DNA of 64,000 nt, taken from contig NZ_CP013372.1 of NCBI RefSeq assembly GCF_001522585.2, positions 1,860,001 through 1,924,000 of the forward strand, in the 5' to 3' direction. A program made the translations under genes and the position numbers. The notes under the pieces are model-generated. The model was not told the DNA's origin and did no database searches. It saw only the letters and a list, made by a program, of their open reading frames with translations. The stretch's first letter is position 1. Each line of letters begins with the position of its first letter. Below, in pieces: positions 1 through 8,402 of the stretch. The DNA comes from Burkholderia sp. NRF60-BP8 (GTDB lineage Bacteria; Pseudomonadota; Gammaproteobacteria; Burkholderiales; Burkholderiaceae).

Positions 1-633
1 CGCGACGCCGAGCACGGCCTGCCGGAATGCTTCCGGCCGCGTCGGCAGCGACGTGAACTCCAGCATCATGTGGCTGTACGACACCGTCGTGCCCACGGCG
101 CTCGCGATCATGAAGAACAGCACGTTCGGATCGACCGGACGGATCGCGCCGGCCTCGACCGCGTCCGCCAAGAGCGGCAACATCGCGTCGTGATACGGGC
201 GCACGATCCGCTCCTGCAGCCGGTCGAGCCGCCCGCCCTCCTCGGTCGCCGCCGTCGAGAAGAACATGGCGATATCCGGCTCCGCGAACTCGTGATCGAC
301 GCACAGCTCGAGCGCGCGCCGCACGCGATCGCGATGCGGCAGCGACGACGTGCGCAACGCGCGCAGCGCGTCGAACATCGGTTCGGCCAACTCGGCGATC
401 TGCTCGACGACCGCCAGCCACAACGTTTCCTTCGTACCGAAGTGATGGGCGATCAGCGCCGCATCGATGCCCAGCTCGCGCGCGACTTCGCGCACGCTCG
501 TCGCGTCGTAGCCGCGCTTCGCGAACGTGCGGCGCGCGGCCCGCAATATCACGTCCGGACCGACGGACGCGTCCGCCAGCGGCCGTCCGCGCGTACGCCG
601 CTTCGACGGCGCGCGCTCAGTGACTTCTGCCAC
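1..633 (-). CDS. TetR/AcrR family transcriptional regulator, partial (3' end beyond window)
   Basis: A DNA-binding repressor of which 211 codons are visible; the reading frame runs off the left edge. The TetR_N helix-turn-helix spans about residues 27-72, with the typical run TFAKRGYDATSVREVARELG followed by HHFGTKETLW. The remainder is the all-helical ligand-binding domain. The start is a GTG preceded by AGGAG at good spacing; no ATG lies nearby. A basic leader (KRRTRGRP) precedes the HTH. It diverges from the flavoprotein gene at 780, and the 14-bp palindrome at 759-772 is a plausible operator for it. The ligand cannot be inferred. Confidence 0.9.
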   Translation of the reverse strand, partial: MAEVTERAPSKRRTRGRPLADASVGPDVILRAARRTFAKRGYDATSVREVARELGIDAALIAHHFGTKETLWLAVVEQIAELAEPMFDALRALRTSSLPHRDRVRRALELCVDHEFAEPDIAMFFSTAATEEGGRLDRLQERIVRPYHDAMLPLLADAVEAGAIRPVDPNVLFFMIASAVGTTVSYSHMMLEFTSLPTRPEAFRQAVLGVA

Positions 634-718
634 GTTTTTCCTGCTCCTTGAACGATTCGAATGCCCGTGCCCGGTACCCGGCTTCGCGTACCGGAAGCGG
701 GCGGCCTGCCCCGCTGCG

Positions 719-748
719 TTGACACGCCGAGCCGGGAAGCGCTAGGAT
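719..748 (+). promoter_or_regulatory. Predicted sigma70-type promoter of the NDH-2-like gene
   Basis: TTGACA at 719-724 and TAGGAT at 743-748 are separated by 18 bp. Transcription would begin near 755, leaving a leader of about 25 nt before the ATG at 780. This is the only good -35/-10 pair between the divergent TetR and flavoprotein genes in this direction. Confidence 0.55.
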
Positions 749-758
749 CATACCTTAT

Positions 759-772
759 TCATCACGTGATGA
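759..772. promoter_or_regulatory. 14-bp perfect palindrome, candidate TetR operator
   Basis: TCATCACGTGATGA reads identically on both strands. It sits just downstream of the predicted transcription start and 7 bp before the start codon at 780, where a bound TetR-type repressor would block initiation or early elongation. The adjacent divergent TetR gene is the natural candidate ligand; this is inference from position and symmetry. Confidence 0.55.
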
Positions 773-779
773 TTTATAC

Positions 780-2072
780 ATGACAACCCCTACACGCATC
801 GTCATCGTCGGCGGCGGGATCGCCGGACTGCAGCTCGCGACCCGTCTGGGCGAGCGTCTCGGCCGATCCGGGCGGGCGCAGATCACGGTCGTCGACCGCA
901 GTCCGACGCACATCTGGAAGCCGATGCTGCACACGATCGCGGCCGGCACGCGCGACGTCCAGCAGCAACAGGTGATCTTCCTCGCCCACGCCCGCGATCA
1001 CGGCTACGCGTACCAGCCCGGCGAACTGAAGGGGCTCGATCGCGCACGCCGCCGCGTGCAGCTCGGCGAGATCCGCTCGCAGGATGGCGACGTGGTGATC
1101 GACGCACGCGAACTCGAATACGACGTGCTGATCCTCGCGCTCGGCAGCCAGGCCAACGATTTCGGCGTGCCCGGCGTACGCGAGCACTGCTACTTCATCG
1201 ACAGCCAGCAGCAAGCGGAAACCTTCAACGAAGCGTTGCGGATGCGCGTGTTCCGCAGCATCGCGCGCGACGAGCCGTTTCGCGTCGCGATCGTCGGCGC
1301 GGGCGCGACGGGCGTGGAGCTCGCGGCGGAGTTGAGCCGGTTGCTGGAAGTGGCGCAGGCGTACGGTGACGAAACGGTGCGCGAGCGGCTGCAGCTCACG
1401 CTGCTCGAAAGCGGCCCACGCATCCTCAACGCGTTTCCGGCGCGGATTTCCGCGTCGGCCCAGCGGCGGCTCGAACAGATCGGCTTTCACGTACTGACGT
1501 CGACGCGCGTCACATCGGCCGACGCGAACGGCTTCCATTACGGCGACGGTTCGTTCGCCGAAGCGGACCTGATGGTCTGGGCGGCCGGCGTGAAGGCGCC
1601 CGATTTCATGCAGGCGCTGGGCGGGCTCGACACGAACCGCGCGAACCAGATCGTGGTCGGCCCCACGCTGCAGGCAACCGGCGACGAGCACGTGTTCGCG
1701 ATCGGCGATTGCGGGAGCCTGCTGCCCGACGGCCACGAACGGCCGCTGCCGCCGACCGCGCAGGTCGCGACGCAGCAGGCCGAGCATCTCGCGAAGCACC
1801 TTCCCGCATGGCTCGACGGCACGCCGATTCCGCCTTTCGCGTTCCGCGATTTCGGCGCGCTGGTGTCGATCAGCGATTACGACGCGTTCGGCACGCTCGG
1901 GCAGTTCGGGTTCTTCCGCGGCGGCTTCATCCAGGGGCGCTTCGCGCAGTTCAGCCACCTGATGCTCTACCGGCGGCACCAGCAGGCGCTGCACGGTTTC
2001 CCCAAGGCCACCTTGCTGTGGATCGCCGAACGGATCAACGGCTGGGTGCAGCCGCGCATCCGCCTGTCGTGA
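780..2072 (+). CDS. NAD(P)/FAD-dependent oxidoreductase, type II NADH dehydrogenase-like
   Basis: A 430-residue flavoprotein of the single-subunit NDH-2 type, which passes electrons from NADH to quinone at the inner membrane without pumping protons. The FAD-binding GGGIAG lies at residues 11-16, the second nucleotide-binding GAGATG at 173-178, and the FAD-contacting GDCGS near 309-313. The C-terminal segment is aromatic and amphipathic (FGFFRGGFIQGRFAQFSHLML), as expected for the peripheral membrane anchor. Length matches the family. The start lies directly behind the palindrome at 759-772, suggesting control by the divergent TetR protein. A quinone-reductase or sulfide:quinone reductase role is less likely because no paired catalytic cysteines are evident. 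Confidence 0.88.
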   Translation: MTTPTRIVIVGGGIAGLQLATRLGERLGRSGRAQITVVDRSPTHIWKPMLHTIAAGTRDVQQQQVIFLAHARDHGYAYQPGELKGLDRARRRVQLGEIRSQDGDVVIDARELEYDVLILALGSQANDFGVPGVREHCYFIDSQQQAETFNEALRMRVFRSIARDEPFRVAIVGAGATGVELAAELSRLLEVAQAYGDETVRERLQLTLLESGPRILNAFPARISASAQRRLEQIGFHVLTSTRVTSADANGFHYGDGSFAEADLMVWAAGVKAPDFMQALGGLDTNRANQIVVGPTLQATGDEHVFAIGDCGSLLPDGHERPLPPTAQVATQQAEHLAKHLPAWLDGTPIPPFAFRDFGALVSISDYDAFGTLGQFGFFRGGFIQGRFAQFSHLMLYRRHQQALHGFPKATLLWIAERINGWVQPRIRLS

Positions 2073-2116
2073 TGCCGCGCGTCGCGGCACCGCGTAACGT
2101 TTCGAGGAACAGACAC

Positions 2117-2506
2117 ATGAACAACCGTGCAGCGCCCTGGCTCATGACCGTCGCCGCAATCGGCCGCTTCGACATGCCGTCCGTCTCGTGGGGCGGCCCG
2201 CGGCGGCGCAGCGTCACGCGCGACCGGCTGCCGGCGTGGGACGCGACGAGCAAGCCGACCATCAGCGTGCTGGAACGGCCCACGGCCGACACCGTGATGA
2301 TCTCGTGGTGCGACGCGTGCACCGGGCACTACGGCTACCAGAAGTGGCGCCTGTTCACGACGCGCAAGCGCGGCGTGTGCGCGCTGTCGGGGCGATCGAT
2401 CGAGATCGGTGACAGCGTCTATGCGCCGCAACTGCTCGGCTCGACGCCGGGCAACGCCGCCGCGATGGTGCTCGCGGCGTGCATCGACGACGCCCTGGCG
2501 GCCTGA
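2117..2506 (+). CDS. DUF3331 domain-containing protein
   Basis: A 129-residue protein of unknown function. The pattern ISVLERPTADTVMISWCDACTGHYG followed by a W-R-x-F-T-x-R-x-R-G-x-C-A-L-S-G segment and G-D-x-V-Y is what I recognise as DUF3331, a small family largely confined to Burkholderia. Three cysteines (two in the CDAC pair, one before ALSG) could bind metal, as in a small zinc-ribbon fold. The ATG follows a GAGGAAC stretch; a longer in-frame extension upstream overlaps the flavoprotein gene and is not supported. It ends three bases before the convergent symporter gene. Confidence 0.78.
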   Translation: MNNRAAPWLMTVAAIGRFDMPSVSWGGPRRRSVTRDRLPAWDATSKPTISVLERPTADTVMISWCDACTGHYGYQKWRLFTTRKRGVCALSGRSIEIGDSVYAPQLLGSTPGNAAAMVLAACIDDALAA

Positions 2507-2509
2507 CCG

Positions 2510-3838
2510 TCAGGTCGACGTGGTCTGACCGGCGCCATAGGCCGGCGCATCGTTCTGCCGTTCGAGCTCCGCGTCGAGATGCGCGGCATGCGCATTCGCT
2601 TTGGATTCCGACATCAACTCGCCTTCCCACTTCGCGACCACTGCGCTGGCGATCGAGTTGCCCACCGCATTGGTGGCCGAGCGGCCCATGTCGAGGAACG
2701 TGTCGACGCCGAGAATCAGCAGCAGCCCGGCCTCCGGGATGTTGAACTGGTGCAGCGTCGCCGCGATCACGACGAGCGATGCGCGCGGCACGCCGGCCAT
2801 CCCCTTCGACGTCAGCATCAGGATCAGCAGCATCGTGACCTGCGTGCCGAACGACAGGTGGATGTCGTATGCCTGCGCGATGAACAGCGACGCGAACGTG
2901 CAGTACATCATCGACCCGTCGAGGTTGAACGAATAGCCCATCGGCATCACGAAGCTGGAGATCTTGCGGCGCACGCCGAAGCGGTCGAGTGCGTCGAGGA
3001 TCTTCGGATACGCGGCTTCGGAGCTGGCCGTCGCGAACGACAGCATGAACGCTTCCTTGATCAGCACGAGCAGCTTGAACACACGGCGGCCGAGGAACAG
3101 CAGCCCGGCCGCGACGAGCGTGGCCCACAGCAGCACGAGGCTCACGTAGAAGTCGCCCATGAACACCGCGAACTTCAGCAGGATCGACAACCCGTTGACC
3201 GCGACGGTCGACGCCATCGCGGCCATCACCGCGAGCGGCGCGAGCTTCATCACGTAGCCGGTGATCTTCAGCATCACGTGCGCGAGCTGGTCGATCGCGG
3301 CGACGAGGATCTTGCCGCGCTCGCCGAGCGCGGCGAGCGCGACGCCGAAGAACATCGAGAACACGACGATCTGCAGGATCTCGTTGTTCGCCATCGCCTC
3401 GGCGATCGACTTCGGCACCATGTGCCCGACGAAATCCTTCAGCGTGAACTTGGACGTCGCGAGATGCGCGGACGCGCCGATGTCCGGCAGCGGCAGGCCG
3501 AGGTTCTCGCCGGGCCGCAGCAGGTTCGCCATCAGCAGGCCCAGCAGCAGCGAGACCAGCGACGCGGTGACGAACCAGCCGAGCGCCTTCACGAACACGC
3601 GCCCGACCGACGACGCATCGCCCATGTGCGCGATGCCGACCACCAGCGTCGAGAACACCAGCGGGCCGATGACCATCTTGATCAGCCGCAGGAACACGTC
3701 GGACACGAGCGAGATGTAGCCGGCGATTTCGGCGGCCGACTGCTTGTCCGGAAGCTGCGTGTAGATCAGGTAGCCGATCAGGATGCCGGCTGCCATCGCG
3801 AGCAGGATCCAGCCTGCCGCAGACATTCGTTTGTTCAT
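2510..3838 (-). CDS. dctA: Dicarboxylate/amino acid:cation symporter (DAACS family, DctA-like)
   Basis: A 442-residue inner-membrane secondary transporter importing C4-dicarboxylates, or possibly glutamate/aspartate, with H+ or Na+. Family signatures are clear: the serine-rich hairpin region SFATASSEAAYPKILDALDRFGV, the SFVMPMGYSFNLDGSMMY segment, SKGMAGVPRASLVV in the second hairpin, and a TM8-like stretch with D-x-x-R-x-A-T-N-x-V-G-N and VVAKW, which resembles DctA more than the glutamate carriers. The start MNKRMS gives a normal N terminus; the open frame extends upstream only as a composition artefact. It lies 181 bp downstream of the gamma-glutamyltransferase gene on the same strand, so it might take up a product of that enzyme; this is a guess. 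Confidence 0.87.
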   Translation of the reverse strand: MNKRMSAAGWILLAMAAGILIGYLIYTQLPDKQSAAEIAGYISLVSDVFLRLIKMVIGPLVFSTLVVGIAHMGDASSVGRVFVKALGWFVTASLVSLLLGLLMANLLRPGENLGLPLPDIGASAHLATSKFTLKDFVGHMVPKSIAEAMANNEILQIVVFSMFFGVALAALGERGKILVAAIDQLAHVMLKITGYVMKLAPLAVMAAMASTVAVNGLSILLKFAVFMGDFYVSLVLLWATLVAAGLLFLGRRVFKLLVLIKEAFMLSFATASSEAAYPKILDALDRFGVRRKISSFVMPMGYSFNLDGSMMYCTFASLFIAQAYDIHLSFGTQVTMLLILMLTSKGMAGVPRASLVVIAATLHQFNIPEAGLLLILGVDTFLDMGRSATNAVGNSIASAVVAKWEGELMSESKANAHAAHLDAELERQNDAPAYGAGQTTST

Positions 3839-4019
3839 GATGGAATTCGCCGCACGGCGATGGAGTTGACGGAAGAAGGAGGCGCGTGCCGTGCCAGGGG
3901 GCGCGCGGGGCGCGCCGCCCGGGCCGACACGGATGTCCGCGATCGGACGCGCTGCCGCCGCACCGGCATTCGCAGCAACGCGAACGCCGGCGGCAGCGGT
4001 CCGGCATGAAACGACCGGG

Positions 4020-5771
4020 TCAATAGCCGATCGCGGAGCCCGCCGGACGGCGCGGATCGTTGTAGCCGTAGATGAAGCCGACACGCACGTTGCCGGACAC
4101 GGACGAATCGTTCCCGGAACTCTGGCGGCTCGCGGCTTCGGTGCCCGGCAGGCCGACCATGATCAGCTCGGCGGCGCCCCACGGCGTCTGCTCGACCATC
4201 TTGTAGCCCATGTTGCGAAGGATCGCGAGCGTGTCGGGCGACAGGCCGTAGGTTTCGTAATAGACCGCGTCGGGCAGCCACTGATGATGGATGCGCGGCG
4301 CGGCGACCGCGTCCTGCGGCGTCATCCCGTAGTCGATCACGTTCAGCACGGTCTGCAGCGTGATCGTGATGATGCGCGAGCCGCCCGGCGAACCGACCAC
4401 CATGAACACCTTGCCGTCCTTCTTCACGATGGTCGGCGCCATCGACGACAGCGGACGCTTGCCCGGCGCGATCGAGTTGCGCGTGCCCTGCACGAGGCCG
4501 AACAGGTTCTGCGCGCCGACCTTCACTGTGAAGTCGTCCATCTCGTCGTTCAGGAAGAAGCCCGTGCCCGGCGCGATGACCACGGCGCCGAAGCGGCCGT
4601 TGACCGTATAGGTCGTCGACACCGCATTGCCGTCGTGGTCGACGATCGAGTAATGCGTCGTTTCCGGCTTCTCGTGCACGCCGACGCCGGGCTGCACGTC
4701 GACCGACGGCGTCGCCGTGTCGGCATGGATGCTCTTGCGGATCTGCGCCGCGTATTCCTTGCTCGTCAGCTTCGCGACCGGGTTGTCGATGAAGTCCGGA
4801 TCGCCGAGCAGCGTGTTGCGGTCTTCGTACGCATGGCGCATTGCTTCGGTCATATAGTGGACCGCCGCGGCCGAGTGGTAGCCGAGCTTGCGCAGGTCAT
4901 ACCCTTCGAGGATGTTCAGCGTCTCGCACATCGTCGCGCCGCCCGAACTCGGCGGCGGCGCCGACACGAACTCGTAGCCGCGATACGTGCACGTCAGCGG
5001 CGCCATGTCCTGCGCGCGATAGGACGCGAAATCGGCCGCCGCGATCACGCCGCCGCCGCGCCTGGCCGCCGCTTCCACGATCTTCGGAATCTCGCCGTGA
5101 TAGAACGCGTCCGGCCCCTCCTCCGCGATGCGCTCGAGCGTGCGCGCCAGATCCTTCTGCACCAGACGATCGCCCGGCTGCAACGCCGTGCCGTTCGGGC
5201 GCAGGAAGATGCGCGCGGCTTCCGGGTCCTTCCTGAAGCGCTCGACCGTCGTGTCGAGGATGTCGGTATCGCCGCGCGTCAGCACGAAGCCGTCGCGCGC
5301 GAGCCGGATCGCCGGCGCCATCACCTGTTTGCGCGTCAGTTTCCCGTACTTGCGCTGCGCGAGATCGAGCCCGGCCACCGTGCCCGGCACGCCGACCGCG
5401 CGATAGCCGTACAGGCTCTGGTCCGGGATGACGTTGCCGGCCGCATCGAGATACATGTTCGCGGACGCCGCGGCCGGCGCGGTCTCGCGGAAATTGATGA
5501 AGCGGTCGCGACCGTCGGCCAGGTGGAGCGTCATGAAGCCGCCGCCGCCGATGTTGCCGCAGCACGGGTTGGTCACGGCCTGCGCATAGCCGACGGCCAC
5601 CGCCGCGTCCACCGCGTTGCCGCCAGCCTTCAGGATGTCGACGCCGATCTGCGACGCGAAGTGCTGCGACGACACGACCATGCCGTTCTTCGCTTCGACC
5701 GCCGGATCCGACGCCGCGAACGCGCACACGCTCATCGCGGACAACAGGGTGAGTACTACGAGCCGCCTCAT
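4020..5771 (-). CDS. ggt: Gamma-glutamyltransferase (glutathione hydrolase), periplasmic
   Basis: A 583-residue N-terminal-nucleophile hydrolase that cleaves gamma-glutamyl bonds of glutathione and related compounds in the periplasm. A Sec signal (MRRLVVLTLLSAMSVCAFAA) is present. The enzyme is made as a precursor that cuts itself before a threonine; here that is the first T of TTHYSIVD, Thr371. Further family motifs are NPCCGNIGGGGFM, SAPPPSSGG, the KRPLSSMAPT loop and GSPGGSRI. The ATG at 5771 has GGAGG 8 nt upstream, which decides against a longer reading. Substrate residues appear intact. It diverges from the RpiR regulator at 6133. Confidence 0.95.
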   Translation of the reverse strand: MRRLVVLTLLSAMSVCAFAASDPAVEAKNGMVVSSQHFASQIGVDILKAGGNAVDAAVAVGYAQAVTNPCCGNIGGGGFMTLHLADGRDRFINFRETAPAAASANMYLDAAGNVIPDQSLYGYRAVGVPGTVAGLDLAQRKYGKLTRKQVMAPAIRLARDGFVLTRGDTDILDTTVERFRKDPEAARIFLRPNGTALQPGDRLVQKDLARTLERIAEEGPDAFYHGEIPKIVEAAARRGGGVIAAADFASYRAQDMAPLTCTYRGYEFVSAPPPSSGGATMCETLNILEGYDLRKLGYHSAAAVHYMTEAMRHAYEDRNTLLGDPDFIDNPVAKLTSKEYAAQIRKSIHADTATPSVDVQPGVGVHEKPETTHYSIVDHDGNAVSTTYTVNGRFGAVVIAPGTGFFLNDEMDDFTVKVGAQNLFGLVQGTRNSIAPGKRPLSSMAPTIVKKDGKVFMVVGSPGGSRIITITLQTVLNVIDYGMTPQDAVAAPRIHHQWLPDAVYYETYGLSPDTLAILRNMGYKMVEQTPWGAAELIMVGLPGTEAASRQSSGNDSSVSGNVRVGFIYGYNDPRRPAGSAIGY

Positions 5772-6132
5772 GACGGAATCCTCCAGACGAATAAACCGGC
5801 GCATGCCGGGATGCGCGGCCGCACCGCCGCGTATCGACGCCGCCCGTTCGACGTGTAATAAACGGTACATTTCCACAAGGCCGCGATCATAACACCCGCT
5901 TTTTTGCGTCAAAAACTAGGGTAATCACTGAATTAAAAGCGGGCATGCGGGACTATCTTTGTTGAAGCATGTTCGATTTATTACACATATGAACGTATCC
6001 GTGGGTCGAGCGATACGTCCCTCTAATTTCGAACCGTACGCGGCCTGCCGCACGTCGATCGGCTAACATGCGTGCAGTTACCGGCAGACGCACGTCTGCC
6101 GTTCGATCGTTCAATTCAGATAGAGAGCCGGA
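5772..6132. promoter_or_regulatory. Divergent ggt/RpiR control region, with ggt promoter
   Basis: This 361-bp AT-richer spacer holds no gene. On the minus strand TTTGAC (5913-5908) and TATGAT (5891-5886) are spaced 16 bp apart and form a good sigma70 promoter for ggt, with a leader of about 108 nt. The 10-mer GTGTAATAAA at 5853-5862 recurs inverted as TTTATTACAC at 5977-5986, flanking that promoter. RpiR-type regulators bind inverted repeats, so the pair may form an operator for the neighbouring regulator; this is inference. Confidence 0.5.
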
Positions 6133-7017
6133 GTGCCGATGGGGACGAGCATCAGGGCGTTGCTGTTATCCCAGATGGATAGCTTCACGCCGTCGGAACA
6201 AAAGGTCGCGCAGGCATTGCTGGATCGCTATCCCAGTCTCGGGCTGGGTCCCATCGCGCAGTTCGCGAAGCAGGCGGAAGTCAGCGACCCGACCGTGTTC
6301 CGCTTCGTCGTCCGGATCGGCTTTCCGAACTACTCGTCGTTCCAGCAGGCGCTGCACGACGAAATAGACACCGCGATGAATTCGCCGCTCGCGCGCATGG
6401 ATGCCTTTCATTCGGAAACGGGCATGCGCGACAGCCACGCGGCGATTTTCCAGCGGCTGTCCGAATCGCTCGCGACCACGATCGAAGGGCTCGACGCGGC
6501 CGCGTTCGACGCAGCGGTGGCGGTGCTGGCCGATCCGGACGTACGCATCTTCTGCGGCGGCGGGCGCTATACGGCGCCGCTCGCGTCGTTGTTCTCGTTC
6601 ACGCTGGCGTATGCGCGGCCGCACGTGCAGTACGTCGAGCCGAACGTGAATCTCGCGTCCGTCGCGCTGGCCGACATGGGGCGCAACGACCTGCTCGTGA
6701 TCTTCGACTTTCGCCGCTACCAGAAGGACAGCATCCGCTTCGCGCAGGCCGCGCACCGGCTCGGCGCGCGGATCCTGCTGATCACCGACGAATGGCGCTC
6801 GCCGATCGGCGAATTCGCGGAGATCGTGCTGCGGATCCAGGGGCGCCCTTTCGCGATGCTGCAGACCAACGTGCCGGCGCTGGCGCTCGCCGAAGCGCTG
6901 GTGATCGGCGTGACGAACCGGCTGCCGGAACTGGCGCGGCAGCGGATGGAGAAGATCGAGCAGCTCAACGCGGGCGGGATCGAATGGGATACCACCCAGC
7001 GCGATTTGCCCGAATGA
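6133..7017 (+). CDS. MurR/RpiR family transcriptional regulator
   Basis: A regulator of 294 residues with the two-domain RpiR layout. The N-terminal HTH (about 1-77) shows FTPSEQKVAQALLDRYP, then FAKQAEVSDPTVFRFVVRIGF. The C-terminal SIS domain (about 110-250), which binds phosphosugars in characterised members, contains IFCGGGRY and LLVIFDFRRYQKDSIRFAQAAHRLGARILLITD. Translation may start at GTG 6133 or ATG 6139; GGAG lies just before the ATG, which is marginally better. Being divergent from ggt, it may control that gene. The effector is not evident. Confidence 0.88.
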   Translation: MPMGTSIRALLLSQMDSFTPSEQKVAQALLDRYPSLGLGPIAQFAKQAEVSDPTVFRFVVRIGFPNYSSFQQALHDEIDTAMNSPLARMDAFHSETGMRDSHAAIFQRLSESLATTIEGLDAAAFDAAVAVLADPDVRIFCGGGRYTAPLASLFSFTLAYARPHVQYVEPNVNLASVALADMGRNDLLVIFDFRRYQKDSIRFAQAAHRLGARILLITDEWRSPIGEFAEIVLRIQGRPFAMLQTNVPALALAEALVIGVTNRLPELARQRMEKIEQLNAGGIEWDTTQRDLPE

Positions 7018-7044
7018 CACGCGCTCGCCATTCGGGCGCGGCGC

Positions 7045-8391
7045 TCAACTCTCGACGTCCTCCAGACTGAACACTTCCGTCTTGTCGTTGTACGAGAAGA
7101 CCTCGCCGTACCGCCCCCAGTCGATCACCGCGTCGAGCGTTTCCTCGGCCGCTTCGTCGGACAGAAAATCCTCCAGTTCCTGCTCGAAGCGCACGCGCGG
7201 CGCGCGGTGGCCCGGACGCTCGTTTAGCACCTTCCTGATCCGCGCGGCGAGCGGCACGTGCTTCAGCAGGTGATCCGCGAACATCAGCTTGCGCTCCTGC
7301 GTGCCGAATTCCGCGAACACGCGCGCAGGCGGCGTCAGGAACACGTCGCCTTCGCGCACGTCCGCGAAGCCGAGGTACTGCAGCACTTCCGCGATCGGGA
7401 ACAGGTCGTCGACCTCTAGGTGCAGCGTGCGCGCGATTTCCGGCATGTCGGCGCGGCCGTGGTACGGCGCCATCGCGAGCGTCTCGATCAGGCCGGCCAT
7501 CAGGTTGGTCGACACCTGCGGCAGCCAGCTGCCGAGTTCGAGCCCCTTCTTCGTCGCCTCGCCGGTCTGGCGCGCGGTCATCTTCGCGTAGATGTCGTCG
7601 ACCAGCTTGCGGAAATCGGTATCGAGACGATTGCGCGGATGCTTGAACGGCACCTTGATCTCGGCGATCACGCGGCCCGGGTTCGACGACAACACGAGAA
7701 TCCGGTCGCACATGAACACCGCTTCCTCGATGTTGTGCGTGACGATCAGCACCGACTTGATCGGCATGCGGCCCTGCGTCCACAGATCGAGCAGGTCGGT
7801 ACGCAGCGTTTCGGCGGTCAGCACGTCGAGCGCGGAAAACGGTTCGTCCATCAGCAGGATGGTCGGATCGACGACGAGCGCGCGCGCAAAGCCCACGCGC
7901 TGGCGCATCCCGCCCGACAGCTCGCGCGGATACGCGTTCTCGAAGCCGTCGAGGCCGATCAGGTCGATCGCGGCCAGCGCGCGTTCGCGCCGCTCGCGCG
8001 CGCCGACGCCGAGCGCCTCGAGCCCGGCTTCCACGTTCTGCAGCACGGTGAGCCACGGGAACAGCGCGAAGGTCTGGAACACCATCGCGACGCCCTCGGC
8101 CGGGCCGCGCAACGGCTTGCCGAGATAGGTCACTTCGCCGTCGGTCGGCTCGATCAGACCGGCGATGATGCGCAGCAGCGTCGACTTGCCCGAGCCCGAT
8201 CGGCCGAGCAAGCCGACGATCTCGCCTTCGCGCAGCGACAGGTTCGCGTCGTCGAGCACGAGCAGCTCGCCCTGCGTCTTGTTGAAGCCGCGGTTCACGT
8301 GCTCGACGCGCAGGATTTCCTCGCCGAGCCGGGGCGGCTGCAGCGGCTGGGACGTCTTGACGGGGGCGTTGATAACGGTCGGATTTTGCAT
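7045..8391 (-). CDS. ABC transporter ATP-binding protein, nitrate/sulfonate type with C-terminal AAA-associated domain
   Basis: The 448-residue ATPase of an importer. Walker A GRSGSGKST is near residue 65, the signature LSGGMRQRVGFARAL and Walker B ILLMDEPFSALD follow, and the switch histidine is in VLIVTHNIEEAV. Beyond about residue 270 comes an extra domain of about 160 residues that fits the AAA-associated (ABC_tran_C-like) domain found on a subset of NrtD/TauB-like ATPases. Only 11 bp separate it from the upstream permease gene, so the two are co-transcribed. No binding protein is encoded beside them. The long open frame upstream is not coding beyond MQNPTV. Confidence 0.9.
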   Translation of the reverse strand: MQNPTVINAPVKTSQPLQPPRLGEEILRVEHVNRGFNKTQGELLVLDDANLSLREGEIVGLLGRSGSGKSTLLRIIAGLIEPTDGEVTYLGKPLRGPAEGVAMVFQTFALFPWLTVLQNVEAGLEALGVGARERRERALAAIDLIGLDGFENAYPRELSGGMRQRVGFARALVVDPTILLMDEPFSALDVLTAETLRTDLLDLWTQGRMPIKSVLIVTHNIEEAVFMCDRILVLSSNPGRVIAEIKVPFKHPRNRLDTDFRKLVDDIYAKMTARQTGEATKKGLELGSWLPQVSTNLMAGLIETLAMAPYHGRADMPEIARTLHLEVDDLFPIAEVLQYLGFADVREGDVFLTPPARVFAEFGTQERKLMFADHLLKHVPLAARIRKVLNERPGHRAPRVRFEQELEDFLSDEAAEETLDAVIDWGRYGEVFSYNDKTEVFSLEDVES

Positions 8392-8402
8392 CGCGCTTAC
8401 TC

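Noticed and set aside
2495..2515. Small hairpin spanning the two convergent stop codons of DUF3331 and the symporter
   Set aside because: The stem is only five base pairs and has no T-run; not enough for a terminator call.
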